In this document: positions 46,406 through 55,358 of the stretch, in pieces
Position numbering within the stretch: position 1 is the stretch's first letter
How the letters are laid out: each line of letters starts with the position of its first letter
Assembly (NCBI GenBank): GCA_023150945.1
Contig: JAKLJX010000007.1
Span: 186,001-250,000 of the forward strand
Source: a bacterium
GTDB taxonomy: Bacteria > Zhuqueibacterota > Zhuqueibacteria > Zhuqueibacterales > Zhuqueibacteraceae
Length of the DNA stretch: 64,000 nt
Reading direction: 5' to 3'
The notes under the pieces: model-generated
Told to the model about the DNA's origin: nothing
Seen by the model: the letters and a program-made list of their open reading frames with translations, nothing else
The model's database searches: none
Program-made: the position numbers and the translations under genes

Positions 46406-46655
46406 CTACACTCGAATCGCGTTACGCGTTTGCGAATTCTTTTCGGCGGTGTGTTTGCAGGAATAATCGCCGCCAGGTAAATCACGCGGGGCGAACGTCA
46501 AAGCCTGCTGGCTCCCCCAATTCGCTGGGCACCATCGTCGTGACCTCTCTGCCATTCACTGCGAAAACTTTCAACGTTGCACAACTGTCTACTGCCAATC
46601 GAAAACGGATGACTGTCGCACGGTTGCAGGAATTCGGATAATTCCGCGCCCATGC
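46406..46655 (-). pseudogene. Decayed T9SS sorting-domain fragment
   Basis: One frame reads NYPNSCNRATVIRFRLAVDS, ATLKVFAVNGREVTTMVPSEL and then stops at 46482. A second frame over the next bases continues the same domain as GSQQALTFAPRDLPGG, DYSCKHTAEKNSQTRNAIRV and stops at 46406. This matches the intact domain of the downstream gene (ATLVDGERTAGTHQVTFTARAAAAGLYFYKITAGKF, by parts). One frameshift and several substitutions (for example PNPF to PNSC) explain it. Only the last 80 or so residues of the parent gene are recognisable. Confidence 0.8.
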
Positions 46656-47113
46656 AAAACCCGCGGGGCGAGCCACGGTTCTTGCCGCGACTGCGGTCGC
46701 GGCAGCAATCTGCGCTTGCAGAGGGGCGAGCGTTGTTTCTGCAGCATGCGCTGACAAACGGCTTGCGGCCCGCTGCGCGATTCTGGCGAATGCGTCATTT
46801 TTTCGTGAACGGCAGGAGTGTAAGTCAGGCAACCGAACAGGATGATATTGATGGTGGATTTACGCTATCAAGGTAACGGTGCACCAAATCTCCGCACGCG
46901 CGGCAACTGGATGGGTGAAGTCGTTTGTTTCGGCATTCATCGTTTTGCAGCGCGTGCGGTGCAATTCCGGGCTGAAGGCGCAAGCGTGGCGTCGCGCTTC
47001 CACTATCTCGAGGCTGGGTATGTGAGAACAAACTGGAGAGAGAACGCTTCGGCACGAATGTGGACCAAGCGGATGACCGGACAAGGCCACCGTCTCACAT
47101 GCTCACTGCCGGG
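46656..47113. other. Stretch without a recognisable gene
   Basis: Short frames occur on both strands, but none has a recognisable product or ribosome binding site. On the minus strand the part nearest the sorting-domain fragment may be the degraded body of the same lost gene. Confidence 0.35.
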
Positions 47114-48319
47114 TCATGACATGCTCGCGATCTTTGCAACCGTCTGATCGAGCTGGCGCATCGCGGCCTGCAAATTCTCCATGGAATTCGCATATGAAAT
47201 GCGCACATGCTGCCGGCTGCCAAAAGCCTCGCCGCCCACCAGCGCCACGCCGGCGTGTTCGATGAACAGATGCACCAAATCGGAGGGGGACGCAATGGTT
47301 TTGCCGGCAAACGTTTTGCCGAGCAACGGCGCGACATTCGCAAAAATGTAAAACGCGCCGCCGGGCAGGCGTGCTGAAAGCCCGGGCATTTGATTGACCG
47401 CGGCGTGCACAAAATCACGGCGCTGCTCGAACTCATCACGCATGGCGGCCAGCGCCTGCTCCTCCATGGCCAGCGCCGCGCAACCAGCCTCCTGCGAAAT
47501 GGAGCAGGGATTCGAAGTCGTGTGGCTTTGAATCTTGGCCGCTGCTTTGGCTATGGCAGCCGGCGCCGCCAGATAGCCCAGCCGCCAGCCGGTCATGGCG
47601 TAGGCTTTCGAGAAGCCATTGATCAGAATCAAATGCTCGCGCAGCTCGGGAAAACTCGCGAGACTGCAAGTTTGCGCTTCGCGATAAACCAGCTTGAGAT
47701 AGATCTCATCCGCGAGCACGTAAATCTGCTGCTGGCGGATGATCGCCGCGAGCGCCTCGAGCTCGGCGGCGGAATACACGGCGCCGGTCGGGTTGCCCGG
47801 GCTGTTGAGAATCAGCAGCCGGGTGCGCGGCGTGATCGCGGCCGCCAGGGCCGCCGGCGTGATTTTGAAATCATTTTCATCTGCCGTCGGCACGAACACC
47901 GGCGTCGCGCCCGTCATTTTCACCTGTTCGGGATAACTCACCCAGTAGGGCGAGGGCACGATCACTTCATCCCCGGGATTGCAGAGCGCCAGCAGGGCAT
48001 TGTGAATCGCCTGCTTGGCGCCGTTGGAGACGACCACTTGCGCCGGCGTGTACGCCGGGCCGCCGAGTGCGTGCAGATGCCGGCAAATCGCTTCGCGCAG
48101 CGCCAGCGTGCCGACATTGGGAGTGTATTTGGTTTTACCTGCGCGAATGGCGCGAATGCCCGCTGCTTTGATGTCTTCCGGCGTGTCGAAATCCGGCTCA
48201 CCCGCACCCAGATCGATGACCGACTTGCCTTGGCGGCGCAGTTCGGCGACCAGCGTGGTGAGGGCGAGCGTCTCAGAAGGTTGAATGCGCTGGCAGAATT
48301 CGGATTCTTGAAATTGCAT
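47114..48319 (-). CDS. Class I aminotransferase, aspartate aminotransferase type
   Basis: 401 residues. PLP-dependent transamination in amino-acid metabolism is predicted. The fold-type I landmarks are IDLGAGEPDFDTPEDI, KYTPNVGTLALREAI, SNGAKQAIHNAL, LNSPGNPTGAVYS, LADEIYLKLVY and the Schiff-base lysine in INGFSKAYAMTGWRLGY, with the substrate-binding Arg near HVRISYANS. The pattern is that of the Thermus-type aspartate (or aspartate/prephenate) aminotransferases; substrate range is not certain. The start codon has a weak Shine-Dalgarno site. It follows pta by about 100 bp on the same strand. Confidence 0.93.
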   Translation of the reverse strand: MQFQESEFCQRIQPSETLALTTLVAELRRQGKSVIDLGAGEPDFDTPEDIKAAGIRAIRAGKTKYTPNVGTLALREAICRHLHALGGPAYTPAQVVVSNGAKQAIHNALLALCNPGDEVIVPSPYWVSYPEQVKMTGATPVFVPTADENDFKITPAALAAAITPRTRLLILNSPGNPTGAVYSAAELEALAAIIRQQQIYVLADEIYLKLVYREAQTCSLASFPELREHLILINGFSKAYAMTGWRLGYLAAPAAIAKAAAKIQSHTTSNPCSISQEAGCAALAMEEQALAAMRDEFEQRRDFVHAAVNQMPGLSARLPGGAFYIFANVAPLLGKTFAGKTIASPSDLVHLFIEHAGVALVGGEAFGSRQHVRISYANSMENLQAAMRQLDQTVAKIASMS

Positions 48320-48426
48320 GACACCGTTTCGTGCAAAATTTGAAACACCTCAGTGAACAAACGCAACGGTCGCGGCCGGCCAAACCCTGGCCACGGCCCA
48401 GAATGCCGTTTGCGGGAGATGCGAAT

Positions 48427-49416
48427 TCAAAACTCTTCGCCTGCCATGAGGGAACAGATACACGCGACATTCACAATATCCTCGACCGTGCAGCCGCGTG
48501 AAAGGTCGTTGGCCGGTTTCGCCAAGCCTTGCAGAATCGGGCCGATCGCCTGGTAGCCGGCCAGCCGCTGCACCAGCTTGTAGGCGATGTTGCCCGCGTT
48601 GAGGTCAGGAAAGATCAGGACATTGGCGTTGCCCGGCACGGCACTGTGCGGAGCCTTGCGCTGCGCAATCGCCGGCACCAGGGCGGCATCGGCCTGCAAC
48701 TCGCCGTCCAGCGCCAGCTCCGGACGCAACTGCTGCGCCATGGCGGTGGCGAGCCGCACTTTCTCGACCGCGGCATGCGTGGCGCTGCCCTTGGTGGAAA
48801 AGGACAGCAACGCAACCACGGGCGTTTCGCCGGTCAGTTTGCGATGCGTGTCCGCAGCGGTTACCGCAATCTCAGCGAGCTGTTGCGGCGTCGGCTCCGG
48901 CACTACCGCGCAATCCGCGAAAGTCAACACCTTGCCGTTCAGCGGATTGACCATCAGAAACACACTCGACAACAGCGAAACGCCCGGTGCGGTTCCAATA
49001 CACTGCAGCGCGGCCCGCAAAACTTCGGAGGTGGCAGCGGTGGCACCGGCCACGGTACCCGCTGCCCCGCCGCCATTGACATAAGCAGCGGCGAAATTAA
49101 GAGGATTCTGCAGGCGTGCCAGAGTCTCTTCCTGGGTAAGATTTTTGTGCGCATGCCGCCGTCGCAGGTCTTCCGCCCAGGCGGCAAGCTGCGGATGGCG
49201 GCAGGGGTCAACGATCTCGATTCCCGCCAGCGCAACACCGAGGGACCGGGCAGCGGCGTGAATGTCATCCGGGTTGCCGATCAGCACCGGCACGGCCAGA
49301 CGCCGGCGATACAACTCGACCACCGCCTGCAGCGTTCTCGCTTCGGTGGCTTCGGGAAAGGCGAGGCGGCGGGGCTGCTGTTGGGCGCGTGCCGCCAGGT
49401 TTTCCAGAAAATTCAT
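48427..49416 (-). CDS. pta: Phosphate acetyltransferase
   Basis: 329 residues from ATG at 49416, overlapping the coaD stop as ATGA. The short, catalytic-domain-only form interconverts acetyl-CoA and acetyl phosphate. Typical segments are AFPEATEARTLQA, NGGGAAGTVAGATAATSEVL, GVSLLSSVFLM and NVLIFPDLNAGNIAYKLVQR, and the family length (about 325-335) fits. A phosphate butyryltransferase is possible but less likely, given ASSVFLM-like and FPDLNAGNI blocks. No acetate kinase gene is in the window. Translational coupling to coaD links it to CoA supply. Confidence 0.93.
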   Translation of the reverse strand: MNFLENLAARAQQQPRRLAFPEATEARTLQAVVELYRRRLAVPVLIGNPDDIHAAARSLGVALAGIEIVDPCRHPQLAAWAEDLRRRHAHKNLTQEETLARLQNPLNFAAAYVNGGGAAGTVAGATAATSEVLRAALQCIGTAPGVSLLSSVFLMVNPLNGKVLTFADCAVVPEPTPQQLAEIAVTAADTHRKLTGETPVVALLSFSTKGSATHAAVEKVRLATAMAQQLRPELALDGELQADAALVPAIAQRKAPHSAVPGNANVLIFPDLNAGNIAYKLVQRLAGYQAIGPILQGLAKPANDLSRGCTVEDIVNVACICSLMAGEEF

Positions 49417-49895
49417 GATTGCGCCAGCTTTTGCCGGATGCGTTCGTTCACCGAGGCCGGCACGAAGCAACTGACGTCGCCGCCGAGCCGGGCCACTTCC
49501 TTGACGATGGTGGAATTGAGGTAGGTGTATTTTTCGCTCGCCATCAAAAACACCGTGTCCAGGCCGCGGGAGATCTTGCGATTGATGAGCGCCATCTGAA
49601 ATTCGTATTCAAAATCGGAGATGGCGCGCAAGCCGCGGATCATCACGCTTGCCCCGCGCGCCGCGGCGTATTCCACCAGCAGCCCGGAGAAACTCTCGAC
49701 TTCGATACGTGGCAGATGCCCGGTGGCTTCGCGAAACATCGCGATGCGCTCGGTGACGGTGAACAGGGGATTCTTCGCGGGATTGGTGGTGACTGCGATC
49801 GTGACGGCATCGAACAACTGCGCGGCGCGCTCCACGATATCGAGATGGCCGTTGGTCACGGGGTCGAAGGTGCCGGGGTAGATCGCCAATTTCAT
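49413..49895 (-). CDS. coaD: Phosphopantetheine adenylyltransferase
   Basis: 160 residues. It transfers AMP from ATP to 4'-phosphopantetheine, the penultimate CoA step. The class I nucleotidyltransferase motif is GTFDPVTNGHLDIVERAA, and RGLRAISDFEYEFQMALINR and the ISSTxxKE-like NSTIVKEVARLGGDV complete the family pattern. The length equals the family norm. The frame is open far upstream into rsmD, but homology fixes the start at MKLAIYPG, one base after the rsmD stop. It belongs to a run pilM, pilN-like, rsmD, coaD and pta with minimal gaps. Confidence 0.97.
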   Translation of the reverse strand: MKLAIYPGTFDPVTNGHLDIVERAAQLFDAVTIAVTTNPAKNPLFTVTERIAMFREATGHLPRIEVESFSGLLVEYAAARGASVMIRGLRAISDFEYEFQMALINRKISRGLDTVFLMASEKYTYLNSTIVKEVARLGGDVSCFVPASVNERIRQKLAQS

Positions 49896-49896
49896 G

Positions 49897-50448
49897 TTAT
49901 TCCCGTTGGTAGAATAACAGCCTGGTTTCACTGATGCGTCGTTCCGACCGGAGTTGTAGTCCTGAAGGTGCCGGGGGCAGGCGGAGGCGAACGGAGGTTT
50001 CCAGCACGAGCCTGCCGGAGGCCGCCAGCAGTGCGGGTGCGGCCAGCGCCTGCAACAGCCGGGAGTAGCCGTCAAAGTCGTAAGGTGGATCGGCCAGGAC
50101 AAGATCATAAGGCGGGTGGGCCTCGCCCCGGCGAGCCAAAAAAGCAAACGCATCTTCAACCAGCACGGCCGCGTGGTCGTCAAGATGCGTTTTCTGCAAA
50201 TTCTTCTGAATGAGCTGGGCGTGCTGGCGGCTGCTTTCCACGAAATCGACCCAGGCGGCGCCCCGGCTGAGCGCTTCGATGCCCAGACCACCCGCACCCG
50301 CAAACAGATCGAGCACGCGCGTGGCACGAGTTTCCTGCCCCAGCACGTCGAACAAAACCGTGCGGGCGCGGCTGCTGGTCGGGCGCACCTGCCGGTGGCG
50401 CGGCGCCAGCAACAAGTGGCCCTTGCGCGTGCCGGCGATCACTCGCAT
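49897..50448 (-). CDS. rsmD: 16S rRNA (guanine(966)-N2)-methyltransferase
   Basis: 183 residues. It methylates G966 of 16S rRNA with S-adenosylmethionine. RVIAGTRKG, RPTSSRARTVLFDVLG, the SAM loop LDLFAGAGGLGIEALSRGA and the catalytic LADPPYDF are all present. The length fits the family. The pairing with coaD is a common bacterial gene order. Its start lies five bases after the PilN-like stop, so it is read in the same transcript. Confidence 0.95.
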   Translation of the reverse strand: MRVIAGTRKGHLLLAPRHRQVRPTSSRARTVLFDVLGQETRATRVLDLFAGAGGLGIEALSRGAAWVDFVESSRQHAQLIQKNLQKTHLDDHAAVLVEDAFAFLARRGEAHPPYDLVLADPPYDFDGYSRLLQALAAPALLAASGRLVLETSVRLRLPPAPSGLQLRSERRISETRLLFYQRE

Positions 50449-50453
50449 GGCGA

Positions 50454-51518
50454 TCAGAGCATCTCGACAAGATTGAAATTCATCACCAAATCCAAATTCT
50501 CATCGCTGAACGTCTTATGATCCACCGGGCAGAGGATGATCTTCGCGATGGTGAGGTTGGGATTGGCATCGGTGAATTCCTGCAGGAAGCCCTGGATACC
50601 GGCGTTGGCGCCGGCGAGATGAATCTGCATGGGTGTGCCGGCGCCCGCGGCTTCGGCCTGGCCGGTGCGCATGCTTTTGATGCTCAAGCCCTGGCGCTGC
50701 GCCAATTCGCGCAGCCAGGCGGTCACCTGCTCGCCGCTCATGCGATTGAGCGTGCCGCGAAAGCCGGCCAGCCCGGCACGGTCATCCATCGTGCCGGCAA
50801 CCAGAACTTTGCGCAACGCGCCGCCGCTGCTGGGCTGCTCGGATTCCGAAACGGTTTTCAAATCGCTGGGCGAGACGTTGGCTTGAATGGCGCTGGTCAG
50901 CGTGCTGGTGGCATCAGAGGAGCTGGAGAGAAACTCCACCAGAAAACGATTGTTGCGGTCGCCGTGATAGGTGATCAACGTGAAATTGTTGGGGGCCGCG
51001 AAGGAACGCACCAGCGACATCACCGCCCACATGCCTGTGCGGGTGGAGGCAACCACTTCCCGCTCACGCGGCGCAAGCGTCTCGAACGCCTCCAGCCCGG
51101 TGGGTTCCGGCGGGGTGGTGGTCATGCCCGCGGCCGAATCGAGACCGGTGGTTTCACCGCCCGCCAACGGCTCGTCGGGTTGGGTTTGAATGGGAGGCAT
51201 TTGCGTGGTCGCTTTGCGCTCGCCGCGCGGGATCATGAAGAAGACCGCGGTCAGGGCCGCCAGAATCAAGCCAAGGACAATGAGATAGGCCTTGGTGCGG
51301 GAGGAGCCTTCGCTCTGCGTCTCCAGCGATTTGCGCGCGAAGGAAGAGCCGATGGTGTCACGTTGAAAGCTCGTTCCCGCGGTTTCACGGCCAAACGAAG
51401 TCGTGCCCGCCTCATTGGCCTTGCTGGGCTCATCGAGGTTCACCGTTTTGGCGTAATTCTCTTCGCTTTGGCGGTCCTCGCTCGCGTCGTCGTCTCCCAA
51501 TAGATTAATGTCGACCAT
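50454..51518 (-). CDS. PilN-like single-pass membrane protein
   Basis: 354 residues with GGAGG before the ATG. It begins MVDINLLGDDD, like the cytoplasmic INLLP signature through which PilN binds PilM. An 60-residue acidic, Ser/Thr-rich stretch and one transmembrane helix at about 77-96 follow, then a long periplasmic part with a Thr/Pro-rich region and an alpha/beta end (NLTIAKIILCPVDHKTFSDENLDLVMNFNLV by parts). The PilM-like gene is directly upstream, 40 bp away. The region between helix and C-terminus is much longer than PilN (about 200 residues), so it may combine PilN- and PilO-like roles. Confidence 0.65.
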   Translation of the reverse strand: MVDINLLGDDDASEDRQSEENYAKTVNLDEPSKANEAGTTSFGRETAGTSFQRDTIGSSFARKSLETQSEGSSRTKAYLIVLGLILAALTAVFFMIPRGERKATTQMPPIQTQPDEPLAGGETTGLDSAAGMTTTPPEPTGLEAFETLAPREREVVASTRTGMWAVMSLVRSFAAPNNFTLITYHGDRNNRFLVEFLSSSSDATSTLTSAIQANVSPSDLKTVSESEQPSSGGALRKVLVAGTMDDRAGLAGFRGTLNRMSGEQVTAWLRELAQRQGLSIKSMRTGQAEAAGAGTPMQIHLAGANAGIQGFLQEFTDANPNLTIAKIILCPVDHKTFSDENLDLVMNFNLVEML

Positions 51519-51558
51519 TACCGGCCTCCACTCGATGATAGAAGTGATGAATTGCGAT

Positions 51559-52530
51559 CTATAATTTCTTCAGCGCCGCGCCGACGGAGACCACGAAGGT
51601 TTCGGGATTCTCCTGCATGGAGAGATCGCCAACGACAGGCGCCGTTTTCAGTCTGCGAAAAGGATTGGCGCGGTCGATGCGGACGTTGTGGCTGTTCTGC
51701 AGAGCCTCGACCAGCCGATCGGTGACGTGATCGCCGTAGACAAATATGGCGTTCAATTCGTCCACGCCCTTGCCGAGCTTGTTCTCCAGAACAATGCGCC
51801 GCAGTTCCTTGGAGATGATGCGCGGCAGAAAGTCGCGATCCATGTTGGTCACGTCGTTCTGGTCTTCCAGGGGATATTCGACCTCCTGCGCGGCAAAAAA
51901 CTTGGCGTTCTGCAGGATGGAGAATTGCAGGTTTTCCCGCCGCACATCCACCAGAGCCACCCATGGTGTTTCGGCAAAATCGTAGTTGGCTTCAACCACG
52001 CGCTGCGCCGCGAACACGTCGACGTCCACCGCGCGCAGGCGCAGGTCCGTGTTGTGGAAAATCTCCTTCAGAAAATCCACAACCATCTTGCGCACGATCA
52101 CCACCACGACTTCGGCGAACTCCTGGCCGGCGCCCGGTTCGTAGTATTCGTAGGCAATGTGATAGTCGGTGAGCGAATTGATCACACATTGTTCCACTTC
52201 CCAGTCGACGTGGTCTTTCAGGCGGCTGCCCTTCAAGCTCATATCGACCGGGATCTTCTTGATCAATACCGCATTGGAATCGAGAGTGAAAACAGCGCGG
52301 CGGGCCTGAAAGTCGGAGACCTCGTACAAGCGGTTGACGTCTTCGGCGAATTTGTGGATCAGCGCGTTGTCCTTGAAGGAAGTAATCTGCAGCGGTGCCC
52401 GCACCCGGCCCTGCGCCAGCCGGGTAATCTTGGCCTCGCCGTTTGCCCGCGAGATTTCGGTCAGGCGCAAAGTCGTCTCACGAATGCTTACGCCCACAAT
52501 CCCTTGTGAAGAAGCGTCCACCATAGTCAT
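51559..52530 (-). CDS. pilM: Type IV pilus assembly protein PilM-like ATPase-fold protein
   Basis: 323 residues; ATGs at 52530 and 52524 are both possible. The actin-like pattern of PilM is present: GIVGVSIRETTLRLTEISR, FTLDSNAVLIKKIPVDMS, KDHVDWEVEQCV, RLRAVDVDVFAAQRVVEANY, VALVDVRRENLQFSILQ and a final AFVVSVGAALK-like end (ETFVVSVGAALKKL). PilM is a cytoplasmic protein that anchors the PilN/O inner-membrane platform of type IV pili or type II secretion. The next gene encodes a PilN-like partner. PilO, PilQ and the motor ATPases are not in the window, so other pilus genes must lie elsewhere. Confidence 0.8.
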   Translation of the reverse strand: MTMVDASSQGIVGVSIRETTLRLTEISRANGEAKITRLAQGRVRAPLQITSFKDNALIHKFAEDVNRLYEVSDFQARRAVFTLDSNAVLIKKIPVDMSLKGSRLKDHVDWEVEQCVINSLTDYHIAYEYYEPGAGQEFAEVVVVIVRKMVVDFLKEIFHNTDLRLRAVDVDVFAAQRVVEANYDFAETPWVALVDVRRENLQFSILQNAKFFAAQEVEYPLEDQNDVTNMDRDFLPRIISKELRRIVLENKLGKGVDELNAIFVYGDHVTDRLVEALQNSHNVRIDRANPFRRLKTAPVVGDLSMQENPETFVVSVGAALKKL

Positions 52531-52713
52531 CCCAGCCGTTCACGTCGATCAGACGATTGAACCAAACAGTAGATTTGTCGTGACTGTAACTTCATCTGCC
52601 TTCGGGCCTGCCTGCATGGAGACCCTGACAAGCAGGTTCTTGGACATTGTCCTTAACTATCGACAAAGATCTGATTTTGGCGAAGGTGTTTTGCCGCTTC
52701 CGCGGCTTTCGCC

Positions 52714-53127
52714 TCAATCAACGGTCACCAGCGGCGCCAGCTCGGCCAGTCGCTTCTTGCCGATGCCCCGGACTTTGGCCAGCTCGGTCACGCTGCGAAA
52801 CCGGCCCTGCCGGGTGCGGTAGTCGACAATGCGTTGCGCCATCACCGGCCCGATGCCGGGCAAAGCCGTCAATTCCGCCGGCGTGGCGGCGTTGAGATTC
52901 ACACGGGCCGCAACCGGTTTGGCGAAAGCAGCCGCAGCCGTGTCGGACGGCACCGGGCGCGCGCGCTCCTGCACGGCCCGCACGAAATCGTCCATCACCG
53001 CGGCCTGCTCCGGATCGAGCGGAGGCGGCGGCAATTGCTGCCGATAGAACATCACCACACAGCCGGCGCCAAATGCCGCCAACAAGAATATTGTCGCGCG
53101 CTGTTCTTGTCTGGTCAGCCCCCACAT
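52714..53127 (-). CDS. comEA: ComEA-like helix-hairpin-helix DNA-binding protein
   Basis: About 137 residues from ATG at 53127 (GAGTGG upstream; ATG at 53142 is also possible). One N-terminal membrane helix (ATIFLLAAFGAGCVVMFY) is followed by a Pro-rich spacer and a C-terminal ComEA domain (VNLNAATPAELTALPGIGPVMAQRIVDYR, by parts, and VRGIGKKRLAELAPLV). The two HhH motifs bind double-stranded DNA, so a role in DNA uptake is likely. It follows dnaJ on the same strand. Confidence 0.9.
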   Translation of the reverse strand: MWGLTRQEQRATIFLLAAFGAGCVVMFYRQQLPPPPLDPEQAAVMDDFVRAVQERARPVPSDTAAAAFAKPVAARVNLNAATPAELTALPGIGPVMAQRIVDYRTRQGRFRSVTELAKVRGIGKKRLAELAPLVTVD

Positions 53128-53184
53128 GGCCACTCGGTGCAATTGGGCCCGAATTTTCCGGGCCGGTTTGTACGACTCGCGGGC

Positions 53185-54324
53185 TTAGGAAAATGCTTCC
53201 TTCATTTTCTGGAAGAAACTCCGGCTGTCCGAGGGCGGTTTCAAGCCGTCGAGCTTCGCAAGCTGCAGGAAGGCCTCCCGTTCCTTGGCGGAGAGCTTGG
53301 TCGGAATCCACACCAAAACCCGCACAAGCTGGTCGCCCCGGCCATAGCCGTTCAAATGCGGGATGCCCTTGCCGCGCATCCGCAAAATGCGGCCCGATTG
53401 CGTCCCGGCTTGGATCTCCAAAATCGCCTCGCCCTCCAGCGTCGGGATGGTGACGCGATCACCGAGCACAGCCTGCGTGAGGCTGATCGGCAATTCATAA
53501 AGAACATCGTCGCCGTGCCGCTCGAAATGCTCGTGCTCCCGCTCGCCAATCACCACGATAACGTCGCCGGGTGCGCCGCCGCGGGGGCCGACATGCCCCT
53601 CGCCGCGGATGGTGAGGTAATTGCCGGAAGCAACACCGGCGGGTATTTCCACCGACAGCGTTTTCTCACCTTCAACCCGGCCCTGCCCGCGACAGGACAT
53701 GCACACTTCTTTGACGATGCGGCCTTCGCCCTCGCACTGCGGGCAGGTGGTAACGTTGATGAACTGTCCAAAAATCGTGTTCGACCGGTGCCGAATCTCG
53801 CCGGTGCCGCCGCACGCCGGACAAGTGACCGGTTTGCTGCCCTTGGCGCCGCCCAGGCCTTCACAGGCGTCGCAGCGGGTGTAGGCTTTGATCTTGATCT
53901 TCTTGGTGACGCCGGTTGCGATCTCCTCGAGGGTGAGATTCAGGCGCACCTGCAAATCGCTGCCGCGCGGGCTTTCACCGCGGCGCCGGCCGGAACGCCC
54001 GCCGCCAAAGAACTCACCGAAGATGCCCTCGGACATGAAGGTGCGCAAGGCGTCCGAGAGGTCGAATTCAAAATCGCTGAAGCCGCCACCGGCGCCGCCG
54101 CGCAGGCCGGCATGACCAAAGCGGTCGTAGGTCGCGCGCTTCTGCGGATCGCGCAGCACTTCGTAGGCTTCCGCGATTTCTTTGAATTTCTCCTCCGCCG
54201 TCTTGTCGCCGGAGTTGCGGTCCGGGTGGTACTGCATCGCCAGCTTGCGGTAGGCCTTCTTGATGTCCTCTTCCGAAGCACTCTTTTGCAGGCCGAGCAC
54301 TTCGTAATAATCTCGTTTGGGCAT
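53185..54324 (-). CDS. dnaJ: Chaperone protein DnaJ
   Basis: 379 residues. It stimulates DnaK ATPase and delivers unfolded protein. The J domain with HPD ([11 protein letters not shown]) occupies residues 1-70. A Gly/Phe segment follows, then four CxxCxGxG zinc motifs ([32 protein letters not shown]) and the C-terminal substrate domain. The length matches type I DnaJ. It is 18 bp downstream of grpE and belongs to the hrcA-grpE-dnaJ block. dnaK itself is not in this window. Confidence 0.98.
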   Translation of the reverse strand: MPKRDYYEVLGLQKSASEEDIKKAYRKLAMQYHPDRNSGDKTAEEKFKEIAEAYEVLRDPQKRATYDRFGHAGLRGGAGGGFSDFEFDLSDALRTFMSEGIFGEFFGGGRSGRRRGESPRGSDLQVRLNLTLEEIATGVTKKIKIKAYTRCDACEGLGGAKGSKPVTCPACGGTGEIRHRSNTIFGQFINVTTCPQCEGEGRIVKEVCMSCRGQGRVEGEKTLSVEIPAGVASGNYLTIRGEGHVGPRGGAPGDVIVVIGEREHEHFERHGDDVLYELPISLTQAVLGDRVTIPTLEGEAILEIQAGTQSGRILRMRGKGIPHLNGYGRGDQLVRVLVWIPTKLSAKEREAFLQLAKLDGLKPPSDSRSFFQKMKEAFS

Positions 54325-54342
54325 GATCGCGCTTACCGGGTG

Positions 54343-55152
54343 CTAGGCCGCGTTCGAATCTGACGGGGGTTGTTCCTGGCTGACGATGACTTGCGCGGCC
54401 CGCAACACACGGTCGTTGAACAGGTAGCCGCGCTGCAACTCCTCCACGACCAGTCCCGCGGGTTTGCCTTCCACCACTTTCGCCGAGACCGCCTGATGAA
54501 ACACCGGATTGAATTCGGTATCGATCGTGGTCATAGGCTTCACGCCGCGATCTTCCAAGACCTTGAGAAACTTCTGATGAATCAGCACCATGCCGTTGAG
54601 CAGTGAATCGTAGTCCTTGACCTGATCCTTGGCACTGAGCGGCCGCTCCAAATCGTCGATGATCGGCAGTAAATCCGTGATCAGGCCGGCGAAGGCGCTT
54701 TGCAGGCGGCTGTGGAAATCGCGGTCGGTGCGCTTGCGGAAATTCTCCAGCTCCGCGGCCAGCCGCAGGTAACGATCCTTCAGGCTGTCATGTTCGCTCG
54801 CCAGCTTCTCATGCGCTGCCTTCAGTTTTTCCAGCTCGGCATTCGTGCTCTTGCGCTTGGCAAACAGCTTGGATTTCTTGGCGCCCTCTTCGGTGACGGC
54901 TTCCTCGAGCGGGGCTTCATCAAACAGGTTGCCGACTCCTTCCGCTGGCGGCGTGGCCTCAGCGATGGCGGCCTCGGCTGCGGTCTCTTCCGCCAGCTTC
55001 TCGGGGCCGGCGGGCTCCGCCGTATGGCCATTACCGTTGCTGGCGCCTTCGAACACCGGTGCGGCGTCGCCGGTCACGGTCTCCGGCTGTTCGTCTCCGG
55101 CAGCTTCGGTTTGCGTCTGTGCAACGGGAATTTCTTGGTTGTGCTTGCTCAT
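54343..55152 (-). CDS. grpE: Nucleotide exchange factor GrpE
   Basis: 269 residues from ATG at 55152; ATG at 55167 is also possible. The C-terminal 170 residues show the GrpE pattern: a long coiled coil (LKAAHEKLASEHDSLKDRYL, LAAELENFRKRTDRD), LLPIIDDLERPL, DSLLNGMVLIHQKF and the beta domain FNPVFHQAVSAKVVEG with EELQRGYLFNDRVLRAA. The N-terminal 100 residues are a long acidic Ala/Glu/Thr-rich extension, which is unusual because GrpE is normally 170-210 residues. It releases ADP from DnaK. Confidence 0.96.
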   Translation of the reverse strand: MSKHNQEIPVAQTQTEAAGDEQPETVTGDAAPVFEGASNGNGHTAEPAGPEKLAEETAAEAAIAEATPPAEGVGNLFDEAPLEEAVTEEGAKKSKLFAKRKSTNAELEKLKAAHEKLASEHDSLKDRYLRLAAELENFRKRTDRDFHSRLQSAFAGLITDLLPIIDDLERPLSAKDQVKDYDSLLNGMVLIHQKFLKVLEDRGVKPMTTIDTEFNPVFHQAVSAKVVEGKPAGLVVEELQRGYLFNDRVLRAAQVIVSQEQPPSDSNAA

Positions 55153-55358
55153 AGTCCTGGTATGCAATCCATTTCAGGTAAAATGTTCAACTGGTGTTTG
55201 CAGATCATTCATGGCAGGATGCCTCCGGCACTGCAGCCGGCGGCTTCTTGGTCTTTCGTAGTCCCGACCCGTGATGGGTCGCTGTCGCAGCCAATGCCTG
55301 TGCGGGTAGACGCAATGCCCCCGGAGGGGCAGGACTTCGAGATCACGGTAGCAGAATA

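Noticed and set aside
46842-47147. Plus-strand frame of 101 codons next to the aminotransferase
   Set aside because: It has no family resemblance or ribosome binding site and overlaps the aminotransferase 3' end. It is probably chance.
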